Below, piece after piece: positions 49,936 to 60,892 of a stretch of DNA of 64,000 nucleotides. Position 1 is the stretch's first letter. Each line of letters opens with the position of its first letter. Under the pieces are notes generated by a model. The model was not told the origin of the DNA and made no database searches. It was given only the letters and a program-made list of their open reading frames with translations. The translations under genes were made by a program, and so were the position numbers. The stretch comes from Adiantum capillus-veneris (lineage: Eukaryota; Streptophyta; Polypodiopsida; Polypodiales; Pteridaceae), in contig CM043969.1 of the NCBI GenBank assembly GCA_014529385.2, positions 19,080,446 through 19,144,445 on the forward strand, in the 5' to 3' direction.

Positions 49936-51297
49936 ATGTAGGCACCGCCTGTTGCTCTGTACTCGGCAGCGCAAGAGAAGAAGCTCCTCCTTAAGTAAGC
50001 CCAACCTCCGATATTTAAGGGCGAGGGGGCAAATGTGGAGAGAGATGCAGAAGTATGGATGGAAGCCATGGACGACTACTTTGAAGCTGCGGGGACCCAA
50101 CCCGTAAATCAGACCATGCTTGCGATGTTCCGCTTGACTGGCGATGCCAAGATATGGTGGAAGCAACATTGCAGGGATATGGATATTAAGGGATTTTCCC
50201 AGTGCTCGGAAGACATTAAAGCTGCGATAATGGGGCGTTATTTACCGCCTGCCTATAGAACATTGAGGATGAGTGAATTATTTTCACTTCGGCAACAGAA
50301 TTCATCTGTCGAAGAATACTATGCAAAGTTTGTCACTCTTCGGAGATATGCTCCTAAGATGACCTTGGAACAACAGGTGGCATGGTTCTGCCAAGGACTA
50401 ATCGATCCCTTGAATACTCGATTGGAAGCTCTCAGGCCGACGACGCTACAGGATGCCTTGTTGAGGGCCAAACCTCTAGCTCTCGAAGTACAAAGGGCTA
50501 ATCAGAACATGAGAAATCATTGGGCAAAGAGGGCAAGGACCACTGCTTGGGATAACAGACCAGCCAACCAAGCATATAACCAGCGTTGTATTGTGGCTAC
50601 CACCACAACCATGGAGTTCCCCGATGTTCGATGCTATGGTTGCGGCGAGCATGGACATTACATATCCAATTGCCCCAGGAACATTCAGGCAACCAACGCC
50701 AATGCCATACCCTTGAATACCCGTGGGCGTGGCCAAGCTAATGGAAGAGGAGGACGAGGAAGGATGAACATAGGGCGAGGGCGTGGAGATACCGCCAGAA
50801 TGAATGCCGCAGTAGTACAACCAACTGTGGGTGATGAAGTAGTGGAGAGAGCAACCCTACATGCTGCAATTGAAAATCCCAATGGTTGCGAGCAATATGC
50901 AGTCATTCATACGCCAGGATCTCTCAGAGGTGAACAAGTTAACTTCCTTATAGATTGTGGTAGTACTCTTTCATTTATTTCACCCCGATGCATGAGGAAG
51001 CTAAAGCTAGATAAGTATCCAACAAGCAAGCTAGTTGTAGAGTTAGCAAACGGCAAGGAAGTAGTATCTCAACATTCTGCAGGAAAAATCGACCTTGATT
51101 TAGGGGGACACCCAACTTCTGCCCAATTTCGAACCCTACCCTTAGGATTCTTTGATGGGATACTAGGGATGGACTGGCTAAAGCAAAATAGGGCCCACAT
51201 ACATTGTGCACAAGGAAACTTTACTTTTATAGATAACTTGGGTAATGAAGCCTTAATCCAGGGGGAAAATGGGAGACCTAGGGCTACTCTAGTTTAG
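49936..51297 (+). CDS. gag: Chromovirus gag and aspartic protease
   Basis: Open from 50035. An ATG in the same frame at 49936 would add the usual N-terminus but is followed by TAG (49939) and TAA (49996). The capsid-like domain covers WMEAMDDYFEAAG, LTGDAKIWWKQH, MGRYLPPAYRTLRM and YYAKFVTLRRYAP to about 50430. The single CCHC knuckle CYGCGEHGHYISNCP is at about 50632-50676, then a glycine/arginine-rich stretch (GRGGRGRMNIGRGRG). The protease carries NFLIDCGSTLSFISPRCM at about 50940-50995; D-C-G in place of D-[ST]-G is unusual. GILGMDWLKQNRA is the downstream motif. The frame ends with TAG at 51295-51297 and pol continues in the same frame. Confidence 0.88.
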
Positions 51298-54012
51298 GCC
51301 AACAGACTTGTGAAGGGTCAGCAAATATATGCAGTTAAACTCAACAAGGTGGACCAATCAGATACCTCACTTCGACCAAACTGGTTGAGGGAATATGACG
51401 ATGTGTTCCGCGAAGACCTTACGAATCTTCCGCCACACAGAGAGGTAGATCATGAGATTGAGACTATTCCTGGATGTGAACCTATCTCAAAAAGACCATA
51501 TAAAATGACATTTTTAGAGGCCATCGAACTCAAAGAACAGCTTAGGCAACTCATTGAGCAAGGATTCATTCGACCCAGTACTTCTCCTTGGGGTGCTTCA
51601 GTTATTTTTCAGAAAAAGAAGGATGGGACCTTAAGGCTATGCATAGACTACCAGGGACTGAACCAGGTAACTGTCAAGAACAAGTATCCAATTCCAAGGA
51701 TTGATGAACTCTTGGACAGGCTCCACGGTGCTAAAATATTTACAAAGATTGATCTAAGGTCAGGATATTACCAAATCAGGATCAAGGAATCAGATATTCC
51801 AAAGACAGCTTTCAATACTAGGTATGGGCACTACAAGTTCACAGTAATGTCTTTTGGTCTAACAAACGCTCCTGCAAGCTTCAATCGACTTATGCAGGAT
51901 ATTTTCAGACCTTACCTGGATGATTTTGTCTTGGTTTTCTTTGATGACATTCGGATCTACTCTAAGAACGAGGCAGATCACGAAGAACGCGTACGCAAAG
52001 TACTTGATCTTCTCCGAAAACACCAACTTTACGCTAAAGAGAGAAAGTGCACTTTTTGCTCGCCTAAAGTCCACTATCTTGGATTTGTCATATCAACTGA
52101 GGGGATTTCAGTGGACCCAGACAAGGTCAAGGACATCGTTGATTGGCCTCAACCATCCACCGTCAGCGAAGTAAGAGGATTTCTTGGAATAACGGGATGC
52201 TACAGGATTTTTGTCAAGGACTATACACGTATTGCTGCACCTTTGACGGAACTCCTGAAGAAAGGAATGAGGATCGGATGTAAGACCGAGCACGAGTCTA
52301 GCTTTGCTAAGCTAAAAGTGTTCTTGTTCTCGGCTCCTATTTTAAAGCTTCCAGATTTTAGTAAGGAATTTGAAGTAGCAACCGACGCTAGCAAATTCGC
52401 TCTAGGTGGAGTTCTTACTCAAGAAGGAAGACCAGTGGCGTATACTTCGCGAAAGCTGAGGGATCATGAGAAGAATTATCCTACTCATGATTTGGAGCTT
52501 TTAGCAGTTATTAATGCGCTGAAGTTATGGAGACATTATCTCCTCGGACGCAAGTTTCAGCTGGTTACTGACCACAAGAGCTTAAAGTGGATTTTTACTC
52601 AACCTATTCTCAATATGCGACAACGACGATGGATAGAGCTATTACTGGAATATGACCTTGACATAAAGTATAGACCAGGAAAGGAAAATGCACTTGCAGA
52701 TGGTCTTAGCCGAAAATCCTTTCTCGGAGCTATCTCTATTCCAAATAACCCTATCTGGTATAGAATCAAAGAAGCATCCTTGGTAGATCCAGAGTACCAA
52801 CATATAGTATCTCTAGTCCAACAGAATAAGATGCCTGAAGCTAAAGATTACTCTCTTATGGGAGGATGTCTTTACTACGGATATAGACTGTGTGTACCCA
52901 GAGACCCAGCTCTAAAGAAGACTATTCTGTATGAAGCACATGATAGCCCTACATCCGGACAACCAGACTATGCTAAGACTCTTCATGCTGTCAGGAGGAG
53001 TTATTTTTGGTCTGGGATGAAAGGTGACATACTTCGCTATGTGAGGCAACGTATTTCTTGTCAGCAGATAAAGGCCGAAAGAATCAAGTTACCACGGCAA
53101 CTTCAACCTCTTGACATACCCCAGATGAAATGGGAATGCATCAGTTTGGATTTTGTTACAGGATTACCTTCAAAAGGAGGTTATGACTCTGTTTTCGTGG
53201 TTGTTGATATGCTTACAAAAGTGGCTCATCTAATACCCGTAAGGACAACCTTTACTGCTTCAGATGTTAGTTGGGTATTCATCAAGGAGATTTTTAGGCT
53301 ACATGGTCTACCCAAGCGTATCGTCAGCGATAGAGATGCCAAGTTTACATCAAAATTTTGGACTTCTCTTTTCGAATCTATTGGGTCACAATTAACCTTC
53401 AGTACAATGTATCATCCACAGAGAGGGGGGCAAACTGAGAGAGTTAATCAAGTCATCGAGGACATTCTCAGAGCCTATTGTTCGCAAGAGCCAAAGAAGT
53501 GGTTACAATATCTACCTTTGGTGGAGTATGCTTACATCTCTTGCGAACACAGAAGCATTGGAATGTCACCTTTCAAAGCTCTTTATGGACAGGACTGTTT
53601 AGCACCACTGAACTTCTCAGATCCAACCATCAGGGTAGAAGCCTCTAGAAAGATGTTAGAGGATATGGAAGCACATACTAGAGCTATTCGCCAGGACATT
53701 CAGGCCGCTCAGGATAGACAGAAGCACTATGCAGATAAGAACCGTTCGGAAAGAACTTTCAAAGAAGGAGATAAGGTTTTTCTGCGAGTCAGACCAAAGA
53801 AAAGCAACTTATCTCTAGGCAGATATAAGAAGCTAAGCCCAAGGTATTGTGGACCATTCGAGATCGTTAAGGTTGTGAGTGACCAAGCCTACAAGCTAAA
53901 GTTACCTGCAAACTTGAAGGTTCATGATGTATTCCACGTCAGCTTACTCAAACCCTATATTCGTAACCCTGATCAATTCTTGGACTCAGATCAGATAGTC
54001 ATGCCAGCATAA
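51298..54012 (+). CDS. pol: Chromovirus pol: reverse transcriptase, RNase H, integrase
   Basis: An uninterrupted 904-codon frame in phase with gag, first ATG at 51310. Reverse transcriptase: [61 protein letters not shown] and catalytic FFDDIRIYS near 51940. RNase [27 protein letters not shown] and [10 protein letters not shown] at about 52375-52590. Integrase: [14 protein letters not shown] and [10 protein letters not shown] show that one zinc-ligand histidine and one cysteine have been replaced (normally G-H-x-G and C-x-x-C). The core retains [24 protein letters not shown] and [13 protein letters not shown] (D, D, E). [12 protein letters not shown] ends the domain. Stop TAA at 54010. Confidence 0.93.
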   Translation, partial: ANRLVKGQQIYAVKLNKVDQSDTSLRPNWLREYDDVFREDLTNLPPHREVDHEIETIPGCEPISKRPYKMTFLEAIELKEQLRQLIEQGFIRPSTSPWGASVIFQKKKDGTLRLCIDYQGLNQVTVKNKYPIPRIDELLDRLHGAKIFTKIDLRSGYYQIRIKESDIPKTAFNTRYGHYKFTVMSFGLTNAPASFNRLMQDIFRPYLDDFVLVFFDDIRIYSKNEADHEERVRKVLDLLRKHQLYAKERKCTFCSPKVHYLGFVISTEGISVDPDKVKDIVDWPQPSTVSEVRGFLGITGCYRIFVKDYTRIAAPLTELLKKGMRIGCKTEHESSFAKLKVFLFSAPILKLPDFSKEFEVATDASKFALGGVLTQEGRPVAYTSRKLRDHEKNYPTHDLELLAVINALKLWRHYLLGRKFQLVTDHKSLKWIFTQPILNMRQRRWIELLLEYDLDIKYRPGKENALADGLSRKSFLGAISIPNNPIWYRIKEASLVDPEYQHIVSLVQQNKMPEAKDYSLMGGCLYYGYRLCVPRDPALKKTILYEAHDSPTSGQPDYAKTLHAVRRSYFWSGMKGDILRYVRQRISCQQIKAERIKLPRQLQPLDIPQMKWECISLDFVTGLPSKGGYDSVFVVVDMLTKVAHLIPVRTTFTASDVSWVFIKEIFRLHGLPKRIVSDRDAKFTSKFWTSLFESIGSQLTFSTMYHPQRGGQTERVNQVIEDILRAYCSQEPKKWLQYLPLVEYAYISCEHRSIGMSPFKALYGQDCLAPLNFSDPTIRVEASRKMLEDMEAHTRAIRQDIQAAQDRQKHYADKNRSERTFKEGDKVFLRVRPKKSNLSLGRYKKLSPRYCGPFEIVKVVSDQAYKLKLPANLKVHDVFHVSLLKPYIRNPDQFLDSDQIVMPA

Positions 54013-54175
54013 GGAGTTCTCAAGCTCCAACCTGACTAGGTACTGGAAACAAGGGAAAGGAAGTTACGCAACAGAACTATCACGGAGCATCTCGTAAAGT
54101 GGAAGGATTACCCTGAAGAAGATGCAACTTGGGAGGACGAACCAACGCTCATATAAGATTACCCAAACACATTCT
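54013..54175 (+). pseudogene. Chromodomain remnant after pol stop
   Basis: In the same frame as pol, beyond its TAA: VLETRERKLRNRTITEHLVK, then KWKDYPEEDATWEDE, a chromodomain of the type fused to chromovirus integrase, at about 54043-54150. TAA at 54010, TAG at about 54040 and TAA at about 54154 separate it from pol. The chromodomain would normally steer integration to particular chromatin. Confidence 0.85.
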
Positions 54176-54203
54176 TGAGATGAGGACATCTCAAATTTTT
54201 CAC

Positions 54204-54213
54204 GTTGGGGAGG
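54204..54213 (+). other. Polypurine tract
   Basis: GTTGGGGAGG precedes the right LTR by one base, the usual plus-strand primer position. Confidence 0.8.
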
Positions 54214-54214
54214 T

Positions 54215-54876
54215 TGTAAGATCTCTGACCCCGATCAAAAAGAGCACCCTTGTACTATGAACTGAATATAATGGAATAAGTTACTATTTTTAGCAGTTTT
54301 CCAGATTCTGTCAGTGCCATGATGTTTAGAATGTTCTAAAGCTCCGAAATGTGAATTAAAATAATTTTTGAAAAAAAAATCCAAAAATAGTAAGTTTTTG
54401 GTCACCCGACCTGTCCAGTTTTGATCGTCTTGAAAAACTGCACCCGTACCCCAAATTTGAAAAAATTCATTTTCGGACCCCGGGGGCTGCTAAATATGGC
54501 AAGTACTCGGGCCAGTACGCCTTAGTTAGAGCTTGCTATAGCAATTTTCGGCATCAAAATCCGACTCGTATGACCTATTTTAGCCTAGAACCAATTTTCC
54601 TAAAAATTGCCCGGGGAGTAACCGGGGGCCCGGGACTGTGTGGGAACAGGTTCCAGCCCACTCCAGATCAGCTTTAGCAGCTAGGGGGCGCCCTCTTGCT
54701 TTTTGGGAGTCTTGGGAGAGTTTCCAAGCCAGTGACTAAGTCTTAGAGTCAGTTAAACTAGCCAACCTGACACTTGGTGAGTAGGCAACTAGACTTGCCA
54801 ATGCAGTGAACTGAGTGCTCCTCCAGATGCTAATAGAAGGGCTGGTCGATTTTCAGCCTGTAGGAGCCTATTTAAA

Positions 54877-54938
<62 letters not shown>

Positions 54939-54954
54939 CTCACACACACACAAT

Positions 54955-54997
<43 letters not shown>

Positions 54998-57049
54998 CAC
55001 ACACTCTGGGAAGGTGCTTCCGGAACACACACCTTTTGAAGAAGAAGCAAGGAGGGAGGTGCTGTCGAATTCTCGCCTCAAGAAGCTCGATTAGATCAGA
55101 GAATCTAGAGGATTATCAGCCCTTAATCACGGTAACCACGGTTTAATTAATGCTTTCTGCAAATCCTTTTCATTACCATCTAAATTTCTCGTCTATTATG
55201 CTTATTCCTAGTCGTAATTCTCTATAATCACTCTCTAAATTCTCCTTAACCATATTCTATTATGTAATCATCATCCCATAGCTGAATTATCAGCCATTCA
55301 TCACTCTTAATTAATGATTAGTGCACGATTATTAGAATTTTCTCTCTCTAGGTAGCATAGAAATTAATCGATAAGCTGGTAATTGTGTAGATTGATGAGA
55401 ATCACTCTTTCTATCACGCATTGATATTGTAGCTGATGTAGATCCATCTTTGTTATGCATTAAGATATAATTAAGGTAAGATTAATCTGTCATTAAGTCT
55501 CTAAGAGGTGGTTTTTCTCACACCTATGCATACGGTGATTCTGCACCCTCTAATTGCTAGGAAAGAGATTAATCGTGCTTAATTCATCTCTCTGGTAATT
55601 CCATTAGTGAAATCTTATTATTCTTAATCATGTAAGCCGAGTAATTATCTTTAGAGCCGGTTCCCATATGATTATGTGTCATCCATAATGATTGCTATAT
55701 GGAAAAATCTAAACCTCTCATGTAGCAGGTATTGTTTGATGTTGCTAGCCTATCCTTTGGCTTGTTATGATGCCTACAGACATTAGCTCGTTTCCCCAAG
55801 TTAATTACTTAAAGTAGTAAGTTTAAAATGGCCCCGGTTAAGAGGACTCGCTTTGGTGGAGCCACGACCACGAGGCAGGAACGAGCAAGGTGAACGGAAA
55901 GGGAAATGCTCCCATGGAGGAACAAATACCGGCCATCTCACAGGCCATCGACGAAGAAATGGAAGAGGTAGATCATAATTTCATTCAAGTTGTTTAATTT
56001 AACATTGCACACGTTTAGTTAGGAATGAAAATATCCCCAAACATGTTGGAGAAATCCGAAGGAAACCTCGGCATTGAATTCATTGTACATTAAGTTCTAA
56101 AGTAGGAAGGAAATGATTGATGGGTATGCTGGTTGCAATTAGGAAAGAATGTCTGCTCGGGAAAATTCAGCTCGACATGTTCATTTTATTTCCAATGTTG
56201 AATCAGTCCTGACCCCCCTACTGATCACAGGGGGCAGAGTTCCTCGTTAAGGACTCTTGAATCCACGACTTGCTTTCTATGCGGTGGATACCCACGACTT
56301 GCTTTCTATGCGGTGGGAACCCACGTCTTGCTTTCTATGCGGCGGGAGTGTCCATGACGTGCTTTCTATGCGGTGGACATACCTAGTTGTATGGGCAGCT
56401 AGGCGACAACGGGAGGAGTGAACTCTCGCTGGAGGGGGGATGTTGTACCTCCAGAACATTGGAACTTTTATGAATAAGTTTGAGTAGAATTTTTACTAGA
56501 ATTCTGTCTTGGTGCTGTTTGCAATACTGGTTGAAGGGCTGTATTAACGAACAATGTGATTCGTAATGAAACAAGGAATATTTATGTTTAACAACCTTTG
56601 TTGTAGTAATTAGGTCACACAAAGAAGTGTGAGTGTGGGGGTGGAAAGTGGGGGCTTGGCTCAGGTTGCCAATGCCTACGAGATGGGTGGTCCCGATTGG
56701 TGGGGAACTCTCTGTCCCCATTGTGCTTACTTCGATATTAGTAATACTCATTGCCCCTAGAGCGGTGAAATCTCGAGAGTACGTGCCTCTGAAACATGGG
56801 GAAAAAGGCACTCGAGGTTTCTCTCCTCTTGGAAGGTGGGTCTTAGGATCGCTACATAGGTTAAATCACGCTTCCCCTACGAGATGGAGCTAGATCTCCT
56901 TGCTAGTAAGCTCGAACTCAATTCACTTTGTGATGAGAGATCGTCCTCTAGATGAACCCAGACCACTTTGTTTGCTTCCGCTATAGATCTAGTGGCCACC
57001 AGGTTTACCATCAGATCCGTTGTTGAGACGACGGGGTGGGGACCTCACA
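54215..57049 (+). repeat. Right full-length LTR (2835 bp)
   Basis: Starts TGTAAGATCTC and ends GGGACCTCACA. TATTTAAA box at 54869-54876, (CA)n tracts at 54879-54936 and 54956-54994, minisatellite at 56263-56376. It is nearly identical to the left LTR apart from microsatellite length, small gaps and scattered substitutions. Confidence 0.92.
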
Positions 57050-57855
57050 CTTCCCTTGGTAGCAACCATATGATGCTTCAATATTGTCATGTTTAATGTA
57101 TGGGGTTGTTAGTGTCTAAGCAATGACAAACTTTCCTTTAGCCCAGTACCCTGGAAATTATTCTTTAAAATATTTGGGAAATCCACAATCCACAACTCCC
57201 ACAATGTGAAGAGATTGTATAACGCCTACAATCATCCCCAATGCTTAGCAAATTATGCAAGCATACAAAGCACTGATGGATGGGACACATCAGATGAGTT
57301 TCCCAAAGACTCTGTTTATTTTGATGACTTATTCAATTACAAAAATGCAATGGTTCACAACAAAATGAAAGTACCTATGACCCATCATTTACTCACATAT
57401 GGGTGGTACGACTCGCATGCCGAAAAGGAAATGTTTTAGCCAAAGATTGTGAAGGATTATTAGGATAACCCATCAAACATACTTCCAGAGTCGGACCACT
57501 ATGATCCATTAGTCGAAGGATGTCACAATGGTTACTACAAAGTACATTACGTTAGAGCCATTAGGACCTATGAGCTTGAGGTATCAAATAGTAAAAAGCA
57601 GAAACCAGAGCCTGCTCTTGTTTGTGAAATCAAAAGACGTTGTCTTGAGGAGGAACAAAGGTCCAGGAACTCATAGTAAATAAGGGAGAACTTATTACGT
57701 ATAAAGGCCAGGTGGGATCATCTATGTTATACTCGTCTTGATCCTCACCATCAATCTAGAGTTTTTCCATTCAAAAATTCAAGTTTCACAAGATTGGTGG
57801 ATACAATAGAACAACCAAAATCAAAGACCTCCTCAAAACCAAGGGAAGTTTAGAC
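57050..57855 (+). repeat. Repeat unit segment B, copy 2b
   Basis: Starts CTTCC (right target duplication) and continues the array interrupted by the chromovirus. Its best frame is 57206-57439. Similarity to the other copies ends abruptly at about 57855 (GAAGTTTAGA), where the gene-bearing region begins. Confidence 0.85.
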
Positions 57856-58233
57856 ATTAGGGAAATTTTGAGGTCATTTTTGTGCCTTTTAGCGTGTAGA
57901 GAGAGAGTGCTCTCAACCAATGGTTGAAGAGCTTCCGTTACGGAACCTCTATTTTTGAAAACTCACAAAAAAGCAAATATTCTATCTTTACCGCAACTTT
58001 GAGCTGGTAAATAGCAATGTCAACAAGTAAAAGTGCAAAGGCATTCAATAGCTGTCGCTTTTAGAAAGAAGTACTTCTCATATTATATTGTTTTCATTTT
58101 GCACGTCGTCATCATAAAACAACGTTTGGATTCTATCTCATGATCTTTTCCAGATTTGAACCGTTTTTTGCACATTCTGCTTATTCTTCTCTTGAATTGA
58201 AGCTAAACTTCTCTGCTCATTTCTTTTTTCACC
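57856..58233 (+). promoter_or_regulatory. Upstream region of the 58234 gene
   Basis: Not related to the repeats on its left. AT-rich, no frame. TATTATATTG at about 58080-58090 could be a promoter element; this is weak. The start codon context (ACCATGG, 58231-58237) is favourable. Confidence 0.3.
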
Positions 58234-59376
58234 ATGGAATCTTCATCACGATCAAAACGACCAAGAACTTCCATTGAATCCATTGTTACTTACAACACGA
58301 CTGATCAAAATGGAGAATGGATTCCAATAACTATACACAAAGGAACGTGGATACTGATGCAACAGAACAAGAGAATAAAGTCTTCCACCAAAAACTCTTT
58401 CTTGGCGGGATGGAAGGGTATTGTTAAAGATTTCAGCTTTGGCGACAACAAAAAATCAATCAAAGAGGTGTTGGTGCAGCATGTGTACATGCATAAAGAT
58501 CTACATATTGACTCAGAGAGTTCTGCTTTGCCATTACATAGACCAAACTGTAAGTCTCTTAACTTAAATCCTTATTTGTAATGCATGTTGTATAAGGTTA
58601 TTTGTTGTACAGATTTGTATCCTTCAAACATTATGGAATGGCAGCCAGTAGAATGTGTTATAAATATTCTGGATGTGTGTCATGGATCAATTGGTGAAGA
58701 AACATACAAGGGAAGGACTAAGGGTTCACTGGCAGAGAATGGAATATTCTTCTTTGACCATTATTATGTTCCACCTAGAAGGACTGGAGAACTTGGAGCC
58801 ACAACCAAGCTGGACTTGCCGGATTTCAAAAGTGGAGAATGGTCACTCCCTAGCTCAAATACAAGTGAGGGCTACAGGTGCAAACTGTTTTGTGAGATTC
58901 AAAAATGTTTGAAAGCAAACATAGCAAGCAAACAGAGTAGAATTTCTATATTCATGCCCATTACAGTTTTTGTAGACTTCTTCTCTAATGCTGAAGTCAG
59001 AAAATCTAGAACAATGTTTTCAGTGAAGACTTTAGACTCAGCAAATGTACTTGAATTTGTGGATGAGGGTTGGAACACCAAAACAGTGAATGGAATCACT
59101 TGTAATGTGCAAGCTGGCTCAATTGCTTGCAAATACATGATAGGGACACAAAACTTCATTATGTCATTTTATTACAGAAGATGGCACTATGTTGGTGGTC
59201 AGCTAACTCCACTTGATCAAGACATGGAGGACTTCATTGACAGCCCAATAGAAGACATTGATATATGGGTAAACAATGAGCATCTGTCAATTGTAAAGAT
59301 AAGAGGCATGTGTAGCTTACATCAATTGAGATTGGACCTGCAAAATGATGAAATTGAACTGCCCACAACATTCTGA
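58234..59376 (+). CDS. Unknown protein with one intron; paralogue of the pseudogene at 11453-12730
   Basis: Model: exon 1 58234-58549, intron 58550-58612 (GTAAGT...TACAG), exon 2 58613-59376, giving 359 residues. The split codon joins correctly (Asn-Tyr-Leu at the junction). Exon 1 has a basic serine-rich start (MESSSRSKRPRTS) then GTWILMQQNKRIKSSTKN and EVLVQHVYMHKDL. Exon 2 has MEWQPVECVINILDV, GIFFFDHYYVPPRRTGELG, CKLFCEIQKCLKA, FVDEGWNTKTVNGITC and CKYMIGTQNFIMSFYYRRW. No signal peptide or membrane segment. I do not recognise the family. Conservation of most of its length in a diverged copy argues for a real protein. A TGA ends it just before a further conserved segment. It may belong to a mobile element with the next two genes. 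Confidence 0.7.
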
Positions 59377-59538
59377 TTTCAAATAAATGGTGGAAAGGTA
59401 ACTGTTATCCCTAAAACTCTCTTGTTCTCTTATTGGTTCTTTATTTAACTTGGACTTTTTTTGTAGGTATCAAAAAGGAATGAAAAGAGGCTACACTGCA
59501 AGGACATCTTGGATGGCATTGTACATTTGGTGCCTTAA
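59377..59538 (+). pseudogene. Former C-terminal segment of the 58234 gene, beyond a TGA
   Basis: After the TGA at 59374-59376 the same frame reads FQINGGK, then a good intron (59398-59466, GTAACT...TTGTAG), then VSKRNEKRLHCKDILDGIVH to TAA at 59536-59538. The pseudogene at 11.5 kb has a matching GGRKVMQRSEKEIIC in the same place and no intron there. So the coding region once extended here. Either the TGA is a recent truncation, or this is now 3' UTR. Confidence 0.55.
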
Positions 59539-59558
59539 ACATCCTTCAAGGCAATTTT

Positions 59559-59699
59559 GTAACACATGACCTGCAAGGATCTTATTTTGTATCACATGAC
59601 CCTGCAAGGATCTTGTTTTGTATCACATGACTTGCAAGGATCTTATTGAAATAAGGATCTTGTTTTGTATCACATGACCTGTAAGGATCTTTATTTTGT
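59559..59699. repeat. Tandem repeat, about 34-bp unit
   Basis: Four imperfect units built on TATCACATGACCTGCAAGGA followed by TCTTATTTTG, directly after the 58234 gene. The third is expanded by a short inserted piece. Confidence 0.85.
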
Positions 59700-59852
59700 T
59701 ATTGAAATGCAACTTTTCCAAACATCAATGATTTTACTTCAATGATTTGATTTTGTAACACAGTCTTAAAACAAGGTGATCAAAATGTATTCATAATGTT
59801 TGCCTACCTCTTGTTAAACTCCCCCTTGTGGACATAATGGAACATATTAAGT

Positions 59853-60250
59853 TGACAACCCGTATACGAAATCCCAAAGGTACTAATGCATTAACCCAAT
59901 ACATGACTGCGCACGGGGTGTCGGAGTGACTGAGGCATGCATTGCATGTTACATGGTGGCACACATAGGATGTGGACATAGTAGCCACATTGAGGTACTA
60001 ATGGTAAACACAATGCGGTGACACCCCGTACGCGAAAAATCGAATAGTCAAATACACTCAGACACACTACGATCGCGCACGGGGTGTTGGAGTGACTTAG
60101 GAATGCATTGTATGTAGAACGTTGGCACACATTGGATAGTGGCACGCGTTAAGGTACTATCGGTACACACAATGCAGTGACACCCCGTACGCGGATAAAC
60201 GAAGTGTCAAATGCCCTTACACTAACTGCCATCGCGCACGGGGTGACGGT
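59853..60250. repeat. CpG-bearing tandem repeat, about 160-bp unit
   Basis: About 2.5 units. CGCACGGGGTG occurs at about 59910, 60076 and 60235. Its opposite-strand partner ACACCCCGTACGCG lies at about 60021 and 60179, and a more diverged copy at about 59853. The two motifs are inverted relative to each other, and one more ACCCCGTGCGCG is at 60572-60583. GTACTAATGGTAAACACAATG and GTACTATCGGTACACACAATG align between units. Confidence 0.85.
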
Positions 60251-60465
60251 CAAAGTTCCCGAAGAATCCGGTTTTGGAAGCGCGAAAATCGGGTGAAACG
60301 TCCTCCAAAATGCGATTATTATGAGTTTCGAGGAGACTCGTGACCTTATATAGGGCGCTACGCAAGTCCCTAGGCGCACCGCTCCTCCCTAGGCGCTTAC
60401 TAGCCGTTGGGCACACACTTCGAGGCGGAAACCGCTTGCACACCCCCCGAGGCGGCATTTTTGGT

Positions 60466-60473
60466 TATAAAAA
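60466..60473 (+). promoter_or_regulatory. TATA box of the 60893 gene
   Basis: TATAAAAA lies in a CpG-rich stretch (60250-60480), about 30 bp before a CATTCA sequence that could be the start site. A second candidate, TTATATAGGG, is at about 60346. A pyrimidine tract ending TTTTCAG at 60878-60884 could be the acceptor of a 5' UTR intron. Confidence 0.5.
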
Positions 60474-60495
60474 CAACCTACGCAACGCTTATTAT

Positions 60496-60577
60496 CATTC
60501 ACAAGGCTTGCCTCCAACTTTCCAATTGGCACCTAGCGTTCACAAGGCTTGCCTCCAACTTTCCAATTGGCACCCCG
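60496..60577. repeat. Tandem duplication of about 41 bp
   Basis: TTCACAAGGCTTGCCTCCAA followed by CTTTCCAATTGGCACC occurs twice in a row, just downstream of the TATA box. Confidence 0.92.
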
Positions 60578-60892
60578 TGCGCGATTTTAGTAGCCGCCAG
60601 ACACATCTTCACTTTACAAAATCGCGTACCAACTTTCAGTGAGGGCCTACTTTCTCTCAACACTCATTGCTCGCATAGAAAGTAACAAACTTAGCACAAA
60701 TTTATATAATTCTTTTTTGCTTAATAGATTTATAACTTGTATACTTGTTTGATAATCATTATTAATTTTTTCTTTTATGAAAGGAGGGTGGTTTATTTAT
60801 ATATTCTAGTCATAGAAGAAATTCTCACACAATGTCATGTCTATTTTTTGATGTCTTGATGGATTTCTCTTTTCTCTTTTTCAGCTGGACAT

